From assembly GCF_014192015.1 (NCBI RefSeq), contig NZ_JACHXJ010000001.1, positions 186,001-250,000 on the forward strand: 64,000 nucleotides of DNA, written 5' to 3'. Every line of letters begins with the position of its first letter. The stretch's first letter is position 1. Source of the DNA: Paenibacillus rhizosphaerae (GTDB lineage: Bacteria > Bacillota > Bacilli > Paenibacillales > Paenibacillaceae). The notes below the pieces were generated by a model. The model was not told where the DNA came from. It searched no databases and saw only the letters and a list, made by a program, of their open reading frames with translations. The translations under genes were made by a program, and so were the position numbers. This document shows, one piece after another, positions 18,169 to 26,620 of this stretch.

Positions 18169-18684
18169 TTACTTGAACTCGATCAGACGAGCTTCCAGAC
18201 GATCCCAAGTTTCGCTGATGCCTTGCAGCATGCCCATGTCCATAACCGTTTTGAGCGCCTCTGCGGAAGCATACACCGCACGGTTGATCAGCTTTGTCTT
18301 GCCTCCTAAATCGACGAATTCCAGCGTGATTTCGGTCGATGGCAGCGTATCATTTACATTGCCTTCGGCATCTGAGAAGTAATCGGTGTAGATAATTTTC
18401 TCCGGCTCGGCGATTTCCTTGTAAACGCCTTTGCCCCAAGATTCCATCCCGTAAAATTCGCCCTGGTTCCGGTCGACGCACTTCATGCAGTAGTGCCAAA
18501 CACCACCCGGCCGGAAATCGACGTTGCATACAGGAATTTCCCATCCTTTGGGCCCCCACCAATGCTTGAGGTGTTCAGCCTCTTTAAACATTTGGAACAC
18601 GAGATCGCGCGGTGCCTCGAATACACGTTCCAGCACCAGCACCCGGTCGTTTTCTACTTTCGAAACAATAGCATGGTTTGACAT
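18169..18684 (-). CDS. SRPBCC/AHSA1-family protein
   Basis: The 171-residue product starts at ATG 18684 with AAGGAGGAA before it; the frame extends further upstream only through non-coding sequence. It has the START/Bet-v1-like AHSA1 pattern: RVFEAPRDLVFQMFKEAEHLKHWWGPKGW near the N-terminus and ETWDRLEARLIEF at the end, forming a hydrophobic ligand cavity. The family function is unclear, but such genes are very often paired with an ArsR-type repressor, as here, with 28 bases between the two. Expression is thus probably controlled by the upstream ArsR protein. Confidence 0.88.
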   Translation of the reverse strand: MSNHAIVSKVENDRVLVLERVFEAPRDLVFQMFKEAEHLKHWWGPKGWEIPVCNVDFRPGGVWHYCMKCVDRNQGEFYGMESWGKGVYKEIAEPEKIIYTDYFSDAEGNVNDTLPSTEITLEFVDLGGKTKLINRAVYASAEALKTVMDMGMLQGISETWDRLEARLIEFK

Positions 18685-18712
18685 TTTATAATTCCTCCTT
18701 AATCGATTTAAT

Positions 18713-19063
18713 TTACAGTTCTGATTTTTCCTTGTTTTGCAATTTACGCAAGTATTCTTCCAGATTATCGAATCTGTCTTGCATGACATGCCGAAAGGAT
18801 TCCACCCAAGACTCCAGTGTCAGGAAGGGCTCGGGCCGCAGCCTGTAGATTCGGCGATTGGCTTCGGCCTTTACTTCAACAATCCCGTTGTCGCTTAGGA
18901 TCTTTAAATGCTTTGAGGCTTGGGGCTGGCGAAGACTCAAACGGTCGGCGATTTCACCAACGGTCAGAGGGCCATCGCGCAAAAGTTCAACGATACTCAT
19001 ACGATTCGGTTCGGCCAAAGCGCTCAGCGTTGTCATATCCATTACCGGATTTTGCCTTGGCAT
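18713..19063 (-). CDS. ArsR-family winged-helix repressor
   Basis: The 116-residue product starts at ATG 19063, six bases after GAGGTG; an in-frame GTG at 19072 lies inside the ribosome site. It has an ArsR/SmtB winged HTH (LSALAEPNRMSIVELLRDG, then LSLRQPQASKHLKILSDNG) and a C-terminal helix (FDNLEEYLRKLQ) for dimerisation. There is no Cys-based metal site (no ELCVCDL motif), so it belongs to the non-metal branch commonly linked with AHSA1 proteins. It should bind its own promoter in 19064-19260 and control itself and the SRPBCC gene. Confidence 0.9.
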   Translation of the reverse strand: MPRQNPVMDMTTLSALAEPNRMSIVELLRDGPLTVGEIADRLSLRQPQASKHLKILSDNGIVEVKAEANRRIYRLRPEPFLTLESWVESFRHVMQDRFDNLEEYLRKLQNKEKSEL

Positions 19064-19264
19064 GTGCTTCACCTCGTTATGGGATGTCTCTTGTTCAATC
19101 TCATCTCCTTCATCATTATGTCGTTTTGTTGATTTAAATATACCTCAAGGGGAATATTCCTGTCAAGGAATATTATTTGTTTATTATTCTTCAATCCAGA
19201 CGATGAAACCACAAGAGTCAAGGGAACTGTCCGGTTGAGGGAAGATGGGGGATGACTTGGCTGA

Positions 19265-19408
19265 ACAACAGAGTGCGGGAGGAGAGCCGCAGAAATCATC
19301 GTGAATATGCTGGAGTCGAATCATTATCTGCAGGAAAAGGTGACCATTCCCGTTAAGCTGGTGGAGCGGGATTCCATTGGTCCTTGTATCGTTAGTGAAG
19401 CGAAATAG
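19265..19408 (+). pseudogene. C-terminal remnant of a LacI-family regulator
   Basis: From just after a TGA (19262-19264) to a TAG (19406-19408) the frame reads TTECGRRAAEIIVNMLE and then VTIPVKLVERDSIGPC. This corresponds to the last 45 or so residues of LacI/GalR effector domains (the GRRAAE...LIVRDST region). Nothing of the upstream part is present, so it is a deletion remnant. It lies between the ArsR unit and the polysaccharide locus, and is followed by a terminator. The rest of the 19064-19521 gap shows no gene. Confidence 0.6.
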
Positions 19409-19461
19409 AAGCCAAAGTTTAATCAGGCACAGGATTCATACGAAAGACAGCGTAATTCAGT

Positions 19462-19497
19462 AAATCCCCGAAAATAAATCAATTTCCGGGGATTTTT
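19462..19497. terminator. bidirectional terminator
   Basis: AAATCCCCGAAA pairs with TTTCCGGGGATTT, followed by T residues. It serves the minus-strand AraC gene ending at 19522 and the decayed LacI gene. Confidence 0.75.
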
Positions 19498-19521
19498 GTT
19501 TTGCTTTGTTCCTGCCCTTTG

Positions 19522-20394
19522 CTATTCATGGTAATAGATCGCATCATAAGGAAACTCGAACTTTTTCATTCGGTACTCCTTTGGGGTCATGGACATATAT
19601 TCACGAAACACCTTACCGAAGTAGCTGGGGCTTTCAAAACCGCATTGTTTGCCAACATCCTGGATCGGCAGGTCTGTGGTTCGAAGTAAGGTGACTGCAG
19701 CCTCAACCCTCCGGTCTCGCAAATAAGAAAGGGGAGAGGACCGCTCCGATTTCTGGAACAGCCTGCATAAGTGATGCTTGTTCACTTCGCAGTGTTCGGA
19801 GAGCATGTCCAACGTCACTGGGGAGGCATAATGCTCCTTCATGAACCGCTTGGCCTTCAGAATGATGGAAATTGAGTTCTCGTTAATGTCTTTGTTCATT
19901 TCTCTGCTAGTCTTGACTAGAGTAAGCATCCACGCATAGACCGTACTGGACAGTTGGTATTTATCAATCACCTTCTTCTCGGCTATCATGCCCAGAATCT
20001 TCCACAGACCTAGAATTAAGGGAGAGTCAGCATCTCTCTGAATGACGGGCCCCTCTTGCCCAATCACAAGATCCCAAATCCGGTTTGCTTCTTCCCCTCT
20101 CAAGTTAAGCCATAGAATCTCCCAGGGCGTTCCGTTATCCGCATAATAGTACCGGTGTCTGCTTGGAACTTTGACCAGAAATCCTGTTCCCTGGTGCAGA
20201 GTGAAGCGCTGCTGATCATACTCCAGGATGCCTTGGCCGCTAAGCGTATATTGAAAAATGACGTGCCCGCAATCCGGACGATCCTTGCCTGCAAAGCTGT
20301 ACTCCGTGCTCTGGATGATCTGCCAACCGACCGAATCTAATGTCAATATTGAATGATCGTCGCTTCGAAAAGCATAGGATGAAGGGGATATCAT
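19522..20394 (-). CDS. AraC-family regulator, divergent from the GH31 gene
   Basis: The 290-residue product starts at ATG 20394, six bases after GGAGGT; an in-frame ATG at 20415 has no ribosome site. The N-terminal half is a cupin-like sugar sensor (FQYTLSGQGILEYDQQRFTLHQGTGFLV). The C-terminal 100 residues form the AraC double HTH (LDMLSEHCEVNKHHLCRLF; IQDVGKQCGFESPSYFGKVF). It is transcribed away from the GH31 gene, with a 119-base shared promoter region, and most likely activates that gene in response to a mono- or oligosaccharide. Confidence 0.9.
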   Translation of the reverse strand: MISPSSYAFRSDDHSILTLDSVGWQIIQSTEYSFAGKDRPDCGHVIFQYTLSGQGILEYDQQRFTLHQGTGFLVKVPSRHRYYYADNGTPWEILWLNLRGEEANRIWDLVIGQEGPVIQRDADSPLILGLWKILGMIAEKKVIDKYQLSSTVYAWMLTLVKTSREMNKDINENSISIILKAKRFMKEHYASPVTLDMLSEHCEVNKHHLCRLFQKSERSSPLSYLRDRRVEAAVTLLRTTDLPIQDVGKQCGFESPSYFGKVFREYMSMTPKEYRMKKFEFPYDAIYYHE

Positions 20395-20513
20395 GTCGTG
20401 ACCTCCACGTTCCATGAAGTCAATTTTGTTATAGTATAGCGCAATACATTTAGATTGTCTTCGTCATCGATCACGCATAAGATCGAGGTATCAAGAACAA
20501 AGTGGGTGAACCT

Positions 20514-22076
20514 ATGGAGGAGAAGAGGTATAACGAAACGGTGAGGATCGATCTAAAGGAAGATGAGTACTGGTGGGGTGGAGCCGCCCAAGATGGGACC
20601 TTCATGCCGTTTGGCAGTGAGCCCTATTCACGCGATCTATATGGCGATGCAGCCTATAACCAAGCAGCGCCGCTGCTTCTCTCCAATAAAGGGAGACTGG
20701 TTTGGTCGGAGGAACCGTACCGGTTTTCTTTTGACGACCGAGAACTTGTCATTGAAGGAAAGGAAGAAAACATAAAAGTCGAGGAAGGAGGGAGCTCCCT
20801 TCGTGATGCATACCGCCTTGCTTCGCAGAAGTATTTTCCTCCCGCAGGAAGTGCTCCGGATTTGCAGTTTTTTACCGTGCCCCAATACAATACGTGGATG
20901 GAGATGAGCTACCATCCAACGCAGGACAAGGTGATCGCCTACGCTGAAGCCATATTGTCCAATGGGTTGCCGCCAGGCATCCTCATGATTGATGACAATT
21001 GGCATGAAGACTATGGTACGCTCAAGTTTCATGTGGGACGTTTTCCCGATCCCCTGGGGATGGTGAACCGGCTTCATGAGCTTGGATTCCGCGTGCTTCT
21101 GTGGGTATGTCCATTTTTTAGCCCGGACGGCGAGGTATACCGCGACTTGAAGAGGAGGGGATATTTGCTTAATCATTCGGAGGGGAAGCCGGTTGTTCGC
21201 GAATGGTGGAACGGATTCAGCGCCGTTCTCGATGGGACCAATCCGGAGGCGGTAAGCTGGTTTGCAGGTGAGCTGGACCGGTTGACTGAAACATACGGGA
21301 TCGATGGATTTAAGCTTGACGCGGGAGATCCTCAGTACTACAAGCCGGAGGATATCAGCTATCGGCCGGTGACGCCGAATGAGCAGACGGAAGCTTGGGC
21401 GCGTCTCGGACTCCGATACGCCTTTAACGAGTACCGGGCATGCTGGAAGCTGGCCGGCCAGCCGCTTGTTCAGCGCTTGAGCGATAAGAACCACAGCTGG
21501 GGTAAGGACGGATTAGCGAGTCTGATTCCCAATGGTCTTGCTCAAGGACTGATCGGCTATGCCTTCAACTGCCCCGATATGGTCGGGGGCGGCCAATACG
21601 AGGACTTAATTCGCCCGGATTTCCAGGTTGATGCGGAGCTTTTTGTCCGTTATGCGCAGTGCTCCGCTTTGTTCCCGATGATGCAATTTTCTACGGCACC
21701 ATGGCGGGTGCTGGATGAAACACATTTGAACTTATGTATCGAAGCTGCAAGGCTGCACTGCCGGATGGGAGACGAGATCGCCGCGTTAGCCCGTCATGCC
21801 GCCGAAACGGGTGAGCCGATCATGCGTCATATGGCATACGTATTCCCGGAAGGGGGCTTCGAGCAAATCACCGATCAATTTATGCTCGGTGATGATGTTC
21901 TGGTTGCCCCGGTACTGCAGAAAGGGGCGACGGCCAAAAGAATCGTATTTCCTCCAGGAATTTGGTATGGAGATGACGGGTCGCGGGTAACTGGCCCGTG
22001 TGAAATGGAAGTTGATGCTCCTTTGTCCAGGCTTCCGTGGTACCACCGGGAGAAGGGGGCTTCCTCTATTTACTGA
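20514..22076 (+). CDS. glycoside hydrolase family 31
   Basis: The 520-residue product has a short N-terminal beta domain and a TIM barrel. The nucleophile is D269 in GIDGFKLDAGD and the acid/base is D355 in CPDMVGGG. The QYNTWMEMSYHP and PPGILMIDDNW segments resemble the MYORG/KIAA1161 branch of GH31, in which alpha-galactosidases are known, rather than classical alpha-glucosidases or YicI-type alpha-xylosidases; this assignment is tentative. It has no signal peptide, so it acts on imported oligosaccharides. ATG 20514 is preferred over GTG 20502; both have weak ribosome sites. An AraC gene lies divergently upstream, and a second one convergently downstream. Confidence 0.87.
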   Translation: MEEKRYNETVRIDLKEDEYWWGGAAQDGTFMPFGSEPYSRDLYGDAAYNQAAPLLLSNKGRLVWSEEPYRFSFDDRELVIEGKEENIKVEEGGSSLRDAYRLASQKYFPPAGSAPDLQFFTVPQYNTWMEMSYHPTQDKVIAYAEAILSNGLPPGILMIDDNWHEDYGTLKFHVGRFPDPLGMVNRLHELGFRVLLWVCPFFSPDGEVYRDLKRRGYLLNHSEGKPVVREWWNGFSAVLDGTNPEAVSWFAGELDRLTETYGIDGFKLDAGDPQYYKPEDISYRPVTPNEQTEAWARLGLRYAFNEYRACWKLAGQPLVQRLSDKNHSWGKDGLASLIPNGLAQGLIGYAFNCPDMVGGGQYEDLIRPDFQVDAELFVRYAQCSALFPMMQFSTAPWRVLDETHLNLCIEAARLHCRMGDEIAALARHAAETGEPIMRHMAYVFPEGGFEQITDQFMLGDDVLVAPVLQKGATAKRIVFPPGIWYGDDGSRVTGPCEMEVDAPLSRLPWYHREKGASSIY

Positions 22077-22092
22077 TCTCCCTCCGATCCGC

Positions 22093-22953
22093 CTAGGGCT
22101 TGCCGTCCAGTCGTGTTTCTGGATTGGACCCCGGGCCGTACAGTTTACGGTAAGTCTCCGGCGTCATCCCTTCCTTCTGGCGAAACGTAGCCACGAAGTG
22201 ACTCGCGTCGCGGAATCCTACCGCTTCTCCAATGCGGCGCACGGTCCAATCGGACCGGTAAGGGAGCCATTCCTTCGCCTTGCGGAGCCTTAGCTGAATT
22301 AAATAAGCATAAGCCGTCATCCCGAACAAATCCCGAAATCTTTCGTTCAGCTGCCGTTCACCGATGCCCAGCTGCGCAGCCATCTCCGCCAATCCGATTT
22401 CCGGGTTGGCGAATTCGTGTTCCAGCCAGTTCAGCAGGCCTTGAACCCGGTCCAGCCGCTTCGAGATGGAGGGCCGCTTGTCCGTGCGGGCGTCGGTACG
22501 AAGCAGCGTAAGAAATCGGTATAGATCTGCGGAATACCGCCATCCCGACGGATCGCCGCCCGATTCGGCGAACGCAAGCATGCCTTGTAGCTGGTCGGTT
22601 ATCGGATCATGGCCGGCTTCCCATTGAAACCGTTCGGCGGCGCTCCAACCGAGGGATTGCACGATACTGGCAGCAGCACTGCCGTGAAAGGTGATATAAC
22701 CGGTCTGCCAGCCGTCGCTTTTGGGCTCGTATCGATGAGGTGTCCCCGGGGCGAGAAGAACGCCCGATCGCTCCGTCATTTTCCAGGTGTACCCGTGAAT
22801 CGACAGCTCTCCCTCTCCATGTAACGTCTGAAGCCAATGGAAATAAGGATAGCCCGAGGGCCTTGCTATGGTCTCCTGGTCGGGTTTGATCCCAATCGTC
22901 TCCAGCTGCAGGGGCAGCAGCTCCGAAGGGAAAGCGGGAACGACTCGGCGCAT
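22093..22953 (-). CDS. AraC-family regulator, divergent from the GH42 gene
   Basis: The 286-residue product has a cupin-type sensor half (HWLQTLHGEGELSIHGYTW near residue 40) and a C-terminal AraC double HTH (IGLAEMAAQLGIGERQLNERF; VRRIGEAVGFRDASHFVATF). The start ATG 22953 lies ten bases after GGAGG. It is divergent from the beta-galactosidase gene and convergent with GH31, ending 17 bases after it with no terminator between. It probably activates the GH42/GH105 unit. Confidence 0.9.
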   Translation of the reverse strand: MRRVVPAFPSELLPLQLETIGIKPDQETIARPSGYPYFHWLQTLHGEGELSIHGYTWKMTERSGVLLAPGTPHRYEPKSDGWQTGYITFHGSAAASIVQSLGWSAAERFQWEAGHDPITDQLQGMLAFAESGGDPSGWRYSADLYRFLTLLRTDARTDKRPSISKRLDRVQGLLNWLEHEFANPEIGLAEMAAQLGIGERQLNERFRDLFGMTAYAYLIQLRLRKAKEWLPYRSDWTVRRIGEAVGFRDASHFVATFRQKEGMTPETYRKLYGPGSNPETRLDGKP

Positions 22954-23076
22954 CTTATAAAAACCTCCATATTCTTATATAAAAAATCCCGAATTTTATA
23001 TTTTTTACAGCTATCATAAGCCATTAAGATAGGGTTATCAATTGCAGTTTTATCATATACATTGAGGTGTGACAAG

Positions 23077-25131
23077 TTGATCAATACGAAAAAAGCGAAA
23101 ATTTGGTATGGCGGAGATTACAACCCGGATCAATGGGAGAAGCCGGTCTGGGACGAAGATTTACGTATGTTCAAGATAGCGGGTATAGACGTCGTGACGC
23201 TCAACGTGTTTGCCTGGGCGAAAAATCAACCCGACGAAAACACCTACAATTTCGATTGGCTCGACGAGATGATGGACAAGCTTCACGCGGATGGAATCGG
23301 CGTCTGTCTTGCAACAAGCACGGCAGCCCATCCCGCATGGATGGCGCGAAAGTACCCCGACGTGCTTCAAGTCGATTTTCATGGCCGTAAACGGAAGTTC
23401 GGCGGGCGCCACAATTCCTGCCCGAACAGCCCGTCTTACCGTAAGTTTGCAGCTCGTATGGCGGAGAAACTGGCGGAGCGTTACAAGGATCACCCGGCCT
23501 TGCTTATTTGGCATATTAACAACGAATACGGTGGTGCCGGGAACTGCTACTGCGACAACTGCGAAGCGGCTTTCCGGGAATGGCTCAAAGCGCGATATGG
23601 CACGCTTGATGAGGTGAATCGGGCCTGGAACACCGGGTTCTGGGGTCATACGTTCTACGATTGGGAAGATATCGTCCTGCCAAGCGGACTCAGCGAGGAG
23701 TGGGCCGGGGCAAACGGGCGGACGGAGACGAACTTCCAGGGCATTTCGCTCGACTACATCCGTTTCCATTCCGACAGTCTGCTGGAGTGCTACAAGCTTG
23801 AATATGAAGCCGTCAAAAAGCACACGCCGGACATTCCTGTGACAACGAACCTGATGGGTGCCTTCAAAAAGCTCGACTACCATAAATGGGCTCAGCACAT
23901 GGACGTTGTGTCATGGGACAACTACCCCCGTTTCGATACGCCGCACAGTTACACGGGAATGATGCACGATCTGATGCGCGGTTTGAAAGATGGTCAGCCG
24001 TTTATGCTCATGGAGCAGACGCCGAGCCAGCAAAACTGGCAGCCTTACAACTCGCTTAAGCGTCCTGGCGTTATGCGGCTGTGGAGCTACCAGGCAGCGG
24101 CCAGAGGGGCGGATACGATCTTGTTTTTCCAGCTCCGCCGATCCATCGGCGCCTGCGAGAAATACCACGGAGCCGTAATCGAGCATGTCGGCCACGAGCA
24201 CACACGCGTCTTTCGCGAATGTGCCCAGCTTGGCGAGGAACTCGCACAGCTCGGGGATACACTTCTTGATGCCCGCGTTCAGGCCAAAGCCGCCATTTTG
24301 TTCGATTGGGAGAACTGGTGGGCGCTCGAAATGTCCAGCGGTCCGTCGATCGCCCTGCGTTATGTAGACGAAGTCCATAAGTTTTATGATGCGCTGTATC
24401 GTTCGGGCATTGCGGCGGACGTCGTCAGCGTGGAGGCGGACCTTAGCAGCTACAACCTGGTCATTGCACCCGTGATGTATATGGTGAAGCAGGGAGTAGC
24501 GGACAAGCTGGAGAACTATGTACAAGCCGGCGGTACATTGGTTACGACGTTTTTCAGTGGGATTGTCGATGAAAATGATCTTGTACGGACGGGCGGATAT
24601 CCCGGCGAGCTGCGCAAGCTTCTCGGGATATGGGCGGAAGAAATCGATGCCTTGCTTCCGGACCAGCGCAACCGTATTGTCCTGTCTGACGGCACTCCCG
24701 GTATGAAACCGGAATACGAATGCGGCATGCTCTGTGACTTGATTCATTCGGAAGGCGCCGAAGTCAAGGCGGTATACGGCGAAGATTTCTACCAAGGCAT
24801 GCCGGCGCTAACCGTGAACAAGTTCGGCTCGGGCGAAGCCTGGTATGTGGCGACAAGCCCCGAGGCCTCCTTCCTTCAAGACTGGCTGCCGCAATTATGC
24901 GCCTCCCATGGGATTGAGTCTCACATTCCCTCTGTACCGGAAGGCGTAGAGACGACGGTCCGATCGAAGGAGGGCCAAGACTACTTATTTGTCCTCAATC
25001 ATAACGCAGATACCGTAACCGTCGAACTGGGCGATCGGACAGGCATCGACCTGTTGACCGGCCGTACGCTGAATGGCGGAAAGGCAGAACTGGTGGGACA
25101 TGATGTATGGATTGTAAAGCTCGATCGGTAG
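23077..25131 (+). CDS. beta-galactosidase, GH42
   Basis: The 684-residue product starts at TTG 23077, seven bases after GAGGTG. The GH42 layout is complete: a catalytic TIM barrel to about residue 385, a trimerisation domain (about 390-590) and a small C-terminal beta domain. The acid/base is E150 (INNEYG) and the nucleophile E313 (LMEQTPS). The zinc-binding cysteines C115, C157, C159 and C162 are present. No signal peptide, so it cleaves imported galactosides, for example galactan side-chain fragments of rhamnogalacturonan I. It lies upstream of GH105 in the same direction, with 107 bases between. Confidence 0.94.
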   Translation: MINTKKAKIWYGGDYNPDQWEKPVWDEDLRMFKIAGIDVVTLNVFAWAKNQPDENTYNFDWLDEMMDKLHADGIGVCLATSTAAHPAWMARKYPDVLQVDFHGRKRKFGGRHNSCPNSPSYRKFAARMAEKLAERYKDHPALLIWHINNEYGGAGNCYCDNCEAAFREWLKARYGTLDEVNRAWNTGFWGHTFYDWEDIVLPSGLSEEWAGANGRTETNFQGISLDYIRFHSDSLLECYKLEYEAVKKHTPDIPVTTNLMGAFKKLDYHKWAQHMDVVSWDNYPRFDTPHSYTGMMHDLMRGLKDGQPFMLMEQTPSQQNWQPYNSLKRPGVMRLWSYQAAARGADTILFFQLRRSIGACEKYHGAVIEHVGHEHTRVFRECAQLGEELAQLGDTLLDARVQAKAAILFDWENWWALEMSSGPSIALRYVDEVHKFYDALYRSGIAADVVSVEADLSSYNLVIAPVMYMVKQGVADKLENYVQAGGTLVTTFFSGIVDENDLVRTGGYPGELRKLLGIWAEEIDALLPDQRNRIVLSDGTPGMKPEYECGMLCDLIHSEGAEVKAVYGEDFYQGMPALTVNKFGSGEAWYVATSPEASFLQDWLPQLCASHGIESHIPSVPEGVETTVRSKEGQDYLFVLNHNADTVTVELGDRTGIDLLTGRTLNGGKAELVGHDVWIVKLDR

Positions 25132-25238
25132 CATAACGTCTCATGGAAGCAAGCACATCAGGTTAGCGGAGTTATACTCAAGGAGTTAGTTCCTGGTTAC
25201 CGCGTGGCTCTATTACGAGAATAGGGGGATGAACCGAG

Positions 25239-26306
25239 ATGAAAATAAACGCAAACATAAGCGACTTGGAGCAAATCGTCGGACGAGTGGCGTCGTACAC
25301 GTTCGACATGGATCTGACGTGGGATTGGCCGGGAGGCGTCGCTTACTATGGCGTCAGCAGGGCATTCGAAGTAACGGGAGAGCAAGCTTACCTTGATCGG
25401 ATGAAGGATTGGGTGGACGAATATATCGAAGCCGGTCTGCCGGACTGGACGGTAAATACATGCGCCATGGGCCATATGCTGCTCACGCTATACGAGCAAA
25501 CAAAGGACGAGAAGTATGTGGCGATTATTCACAGCAAACTCGATTACCTGGAGAATGATGCCCTGCGTTTCGGCGATCGGGTGCTTCAGCATACGGTATC
25601 GTCGGGGAACGATTTTCCGGAGCAGTGCTGGGCGGATACGCTGTTCATGGCGGCGTATTTCATGCTGCGCGCTGGCATCCTCTTCGATAAAAAACATCTC
25701 ATTAACGACGCCCTGCATCAATTTTTCTGGCATATCAACTACTTGCAGGACGACAACGACGCCCTGTGGTATCATGGCTACAACCATATTAAGCAGGATC
25801 ATATGTCAGGCATATATTGGGCGCGCGCGAACGCTTGGGCTGCCTATACGATGGCCAGGGCGGCACGTATTCTGCCGGAAGGATACCTTTATCCCCCAAT
25901 GATGCATATTTGGAGTTCATTGCGCGACCAGCTTGCCGCGATTAAGAAACTCCAGAAAGAAGACGGTTTATGGGGGACGGTTCTGGATTATCCGGAAGCT
26001 TATGGCGAGGTATCGGCCACGGCGGGCATCGGGGCGGCCATGGTAACTCAAGGCAATCCTTTGCACGCGAAATACGTGCAGAAGGCGCTTGACGGTCTGC
26101 TTGCGAACATTGCCGACAACGGCCGCGTGCTGAACGTATCGGGCGGCACCGCTGTCATGAATGACATCTCCGGTTACCTCGGCATCGACAGGAAATGGGC
26201 TCAGGGCTGGGGGCAAGGACTGGCGCTCGCGTTTCTGACCTCGGTGATCGAGGAGCTCAAGAAAAATGAAGCGAGAGTGGATCACAAATCAGTGGATGCT
26301 TTGTGA
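25239..26306 (+). CDS. GH105 unsaturated rhamnogalacturonyl hydrolase (YteR-like)
   Basis: The 355-residue product folds as an (alpha/alpha)6 barrel. The family-defining Asp is D133 in CWADTLFMAAY, with the HGYNHIKQDHMSGIYWARANAWAAY segment typical of YteR and YesR. The enzyme removes the unsaturated uronic acid from lyase-made disaccharides such as delta-GalA-Rha by hydration. There is no signal peptide, so it acts in the cytoplasm. The presence of this enzyme implies that a polysaccharide lyase is made elsewhere, since none is seen in this window. A GGGGGATG ribosome site precedes ATG 25239, and a terminator follows the gene. Confidence 0.92.
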   Translation: MKINANISDLEQIVGRVASYTFDMDLTWDWPGGVAYYGVSRAFEVTGEQAYLDRMKDWVDEYIEAGLPDWTVNTCAMGHMLLTLYEQTKDEKYVAIIHSKLDYLENDALRFGDRVLQHTVSSGNDFPEQCWADTLFMAAYFMLRAGILFDKKHLINDALHQFFWHINYLQDDNDALWYHGYNHIKQDHMSGIYWARANAWAAYTMARAARILPEGYLYPPMMHIWSSLRDQLAAIKKLQKEDGLWGTVLDYPEAYGEVSATAGIGAAMVTQGNPLHAKYVQKALDGLLANIADNGRVLNVSGGTAVMNDISGYLGIDRKWAQGWGQGLALAFLTSVIEELKKNEARVDHKSVDAL

Positions 26307-26370
26307 AGATGAACGGGAGGATGTCCTTGTAACAGAACGTGATGGCGTGCGCGGAATTACCATTCATGAG

Positions 26371-26405
26371 AGCAACGAATCAAACATGATTCGTTGCTTT
26401 TTTAA
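26371..26405 (+). terminator. terminator after GH105
   Basis: AGCAACGAATCA pairs with TGATTCGTTGCT around a short loop, followed by a run of six T residues. Confidence 0.85.
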
Positions 26406-26531
26406 TTGTCGAGCTAGAGATTGATATTTAGTTGGATCGGCGTATCTAAGTTTCGCAAAAAACGCAGAGATATGCTTGAATAAAGGGGATTTTGTCATCG
26501 GGAATTGAAACGAATAGGCCTGAAGAATTAT

Positions 26532-26575
26532 TTAAGTATACATTGAAAAATTATTGTTGTATTAAGAATACTTAA
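26532..26575. promoter_or_regulatory. two predicted GntR/LacI-type operator sites upstream of the DUF5722 gene
   Basis: TTAAGTATACATT (26532-26544) and TTAAGAATACTTAA (26562-26575) match the palindrome AAAGTATACTTAA found upstream of three other transcription units in this locus. Centres are 30 bases apart. They lie 50-90 bases before the start codon, at the expected promoter position. Confidence 0.65.
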
Positions 26576-26620
26576 AATATAAAATACATACCGAATATAA
26601 TGATAAAGGAGGTTCACAAA

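Noticed and set aside
20637..21494. A 285-codon minus-strand frame opposite GH31.
   Set aside because: The GH31 frame has all catalytic motifs; the antisense frame has none.
25180..25225. A T-box-like stretch (CTGGTTACCGCG) before GH105.
   Set aside because: There is no complete T-box core, no specifier stem, and no terminator between it and the gene.
26266..26424. A 52-codon frame overlapping the end of GH105, preceded by GAGGAG.
   Set aside because: The GAGGAG belongs to GH105 codons, and the frame runs through the GH105 terminator stem, so it is likely chance.
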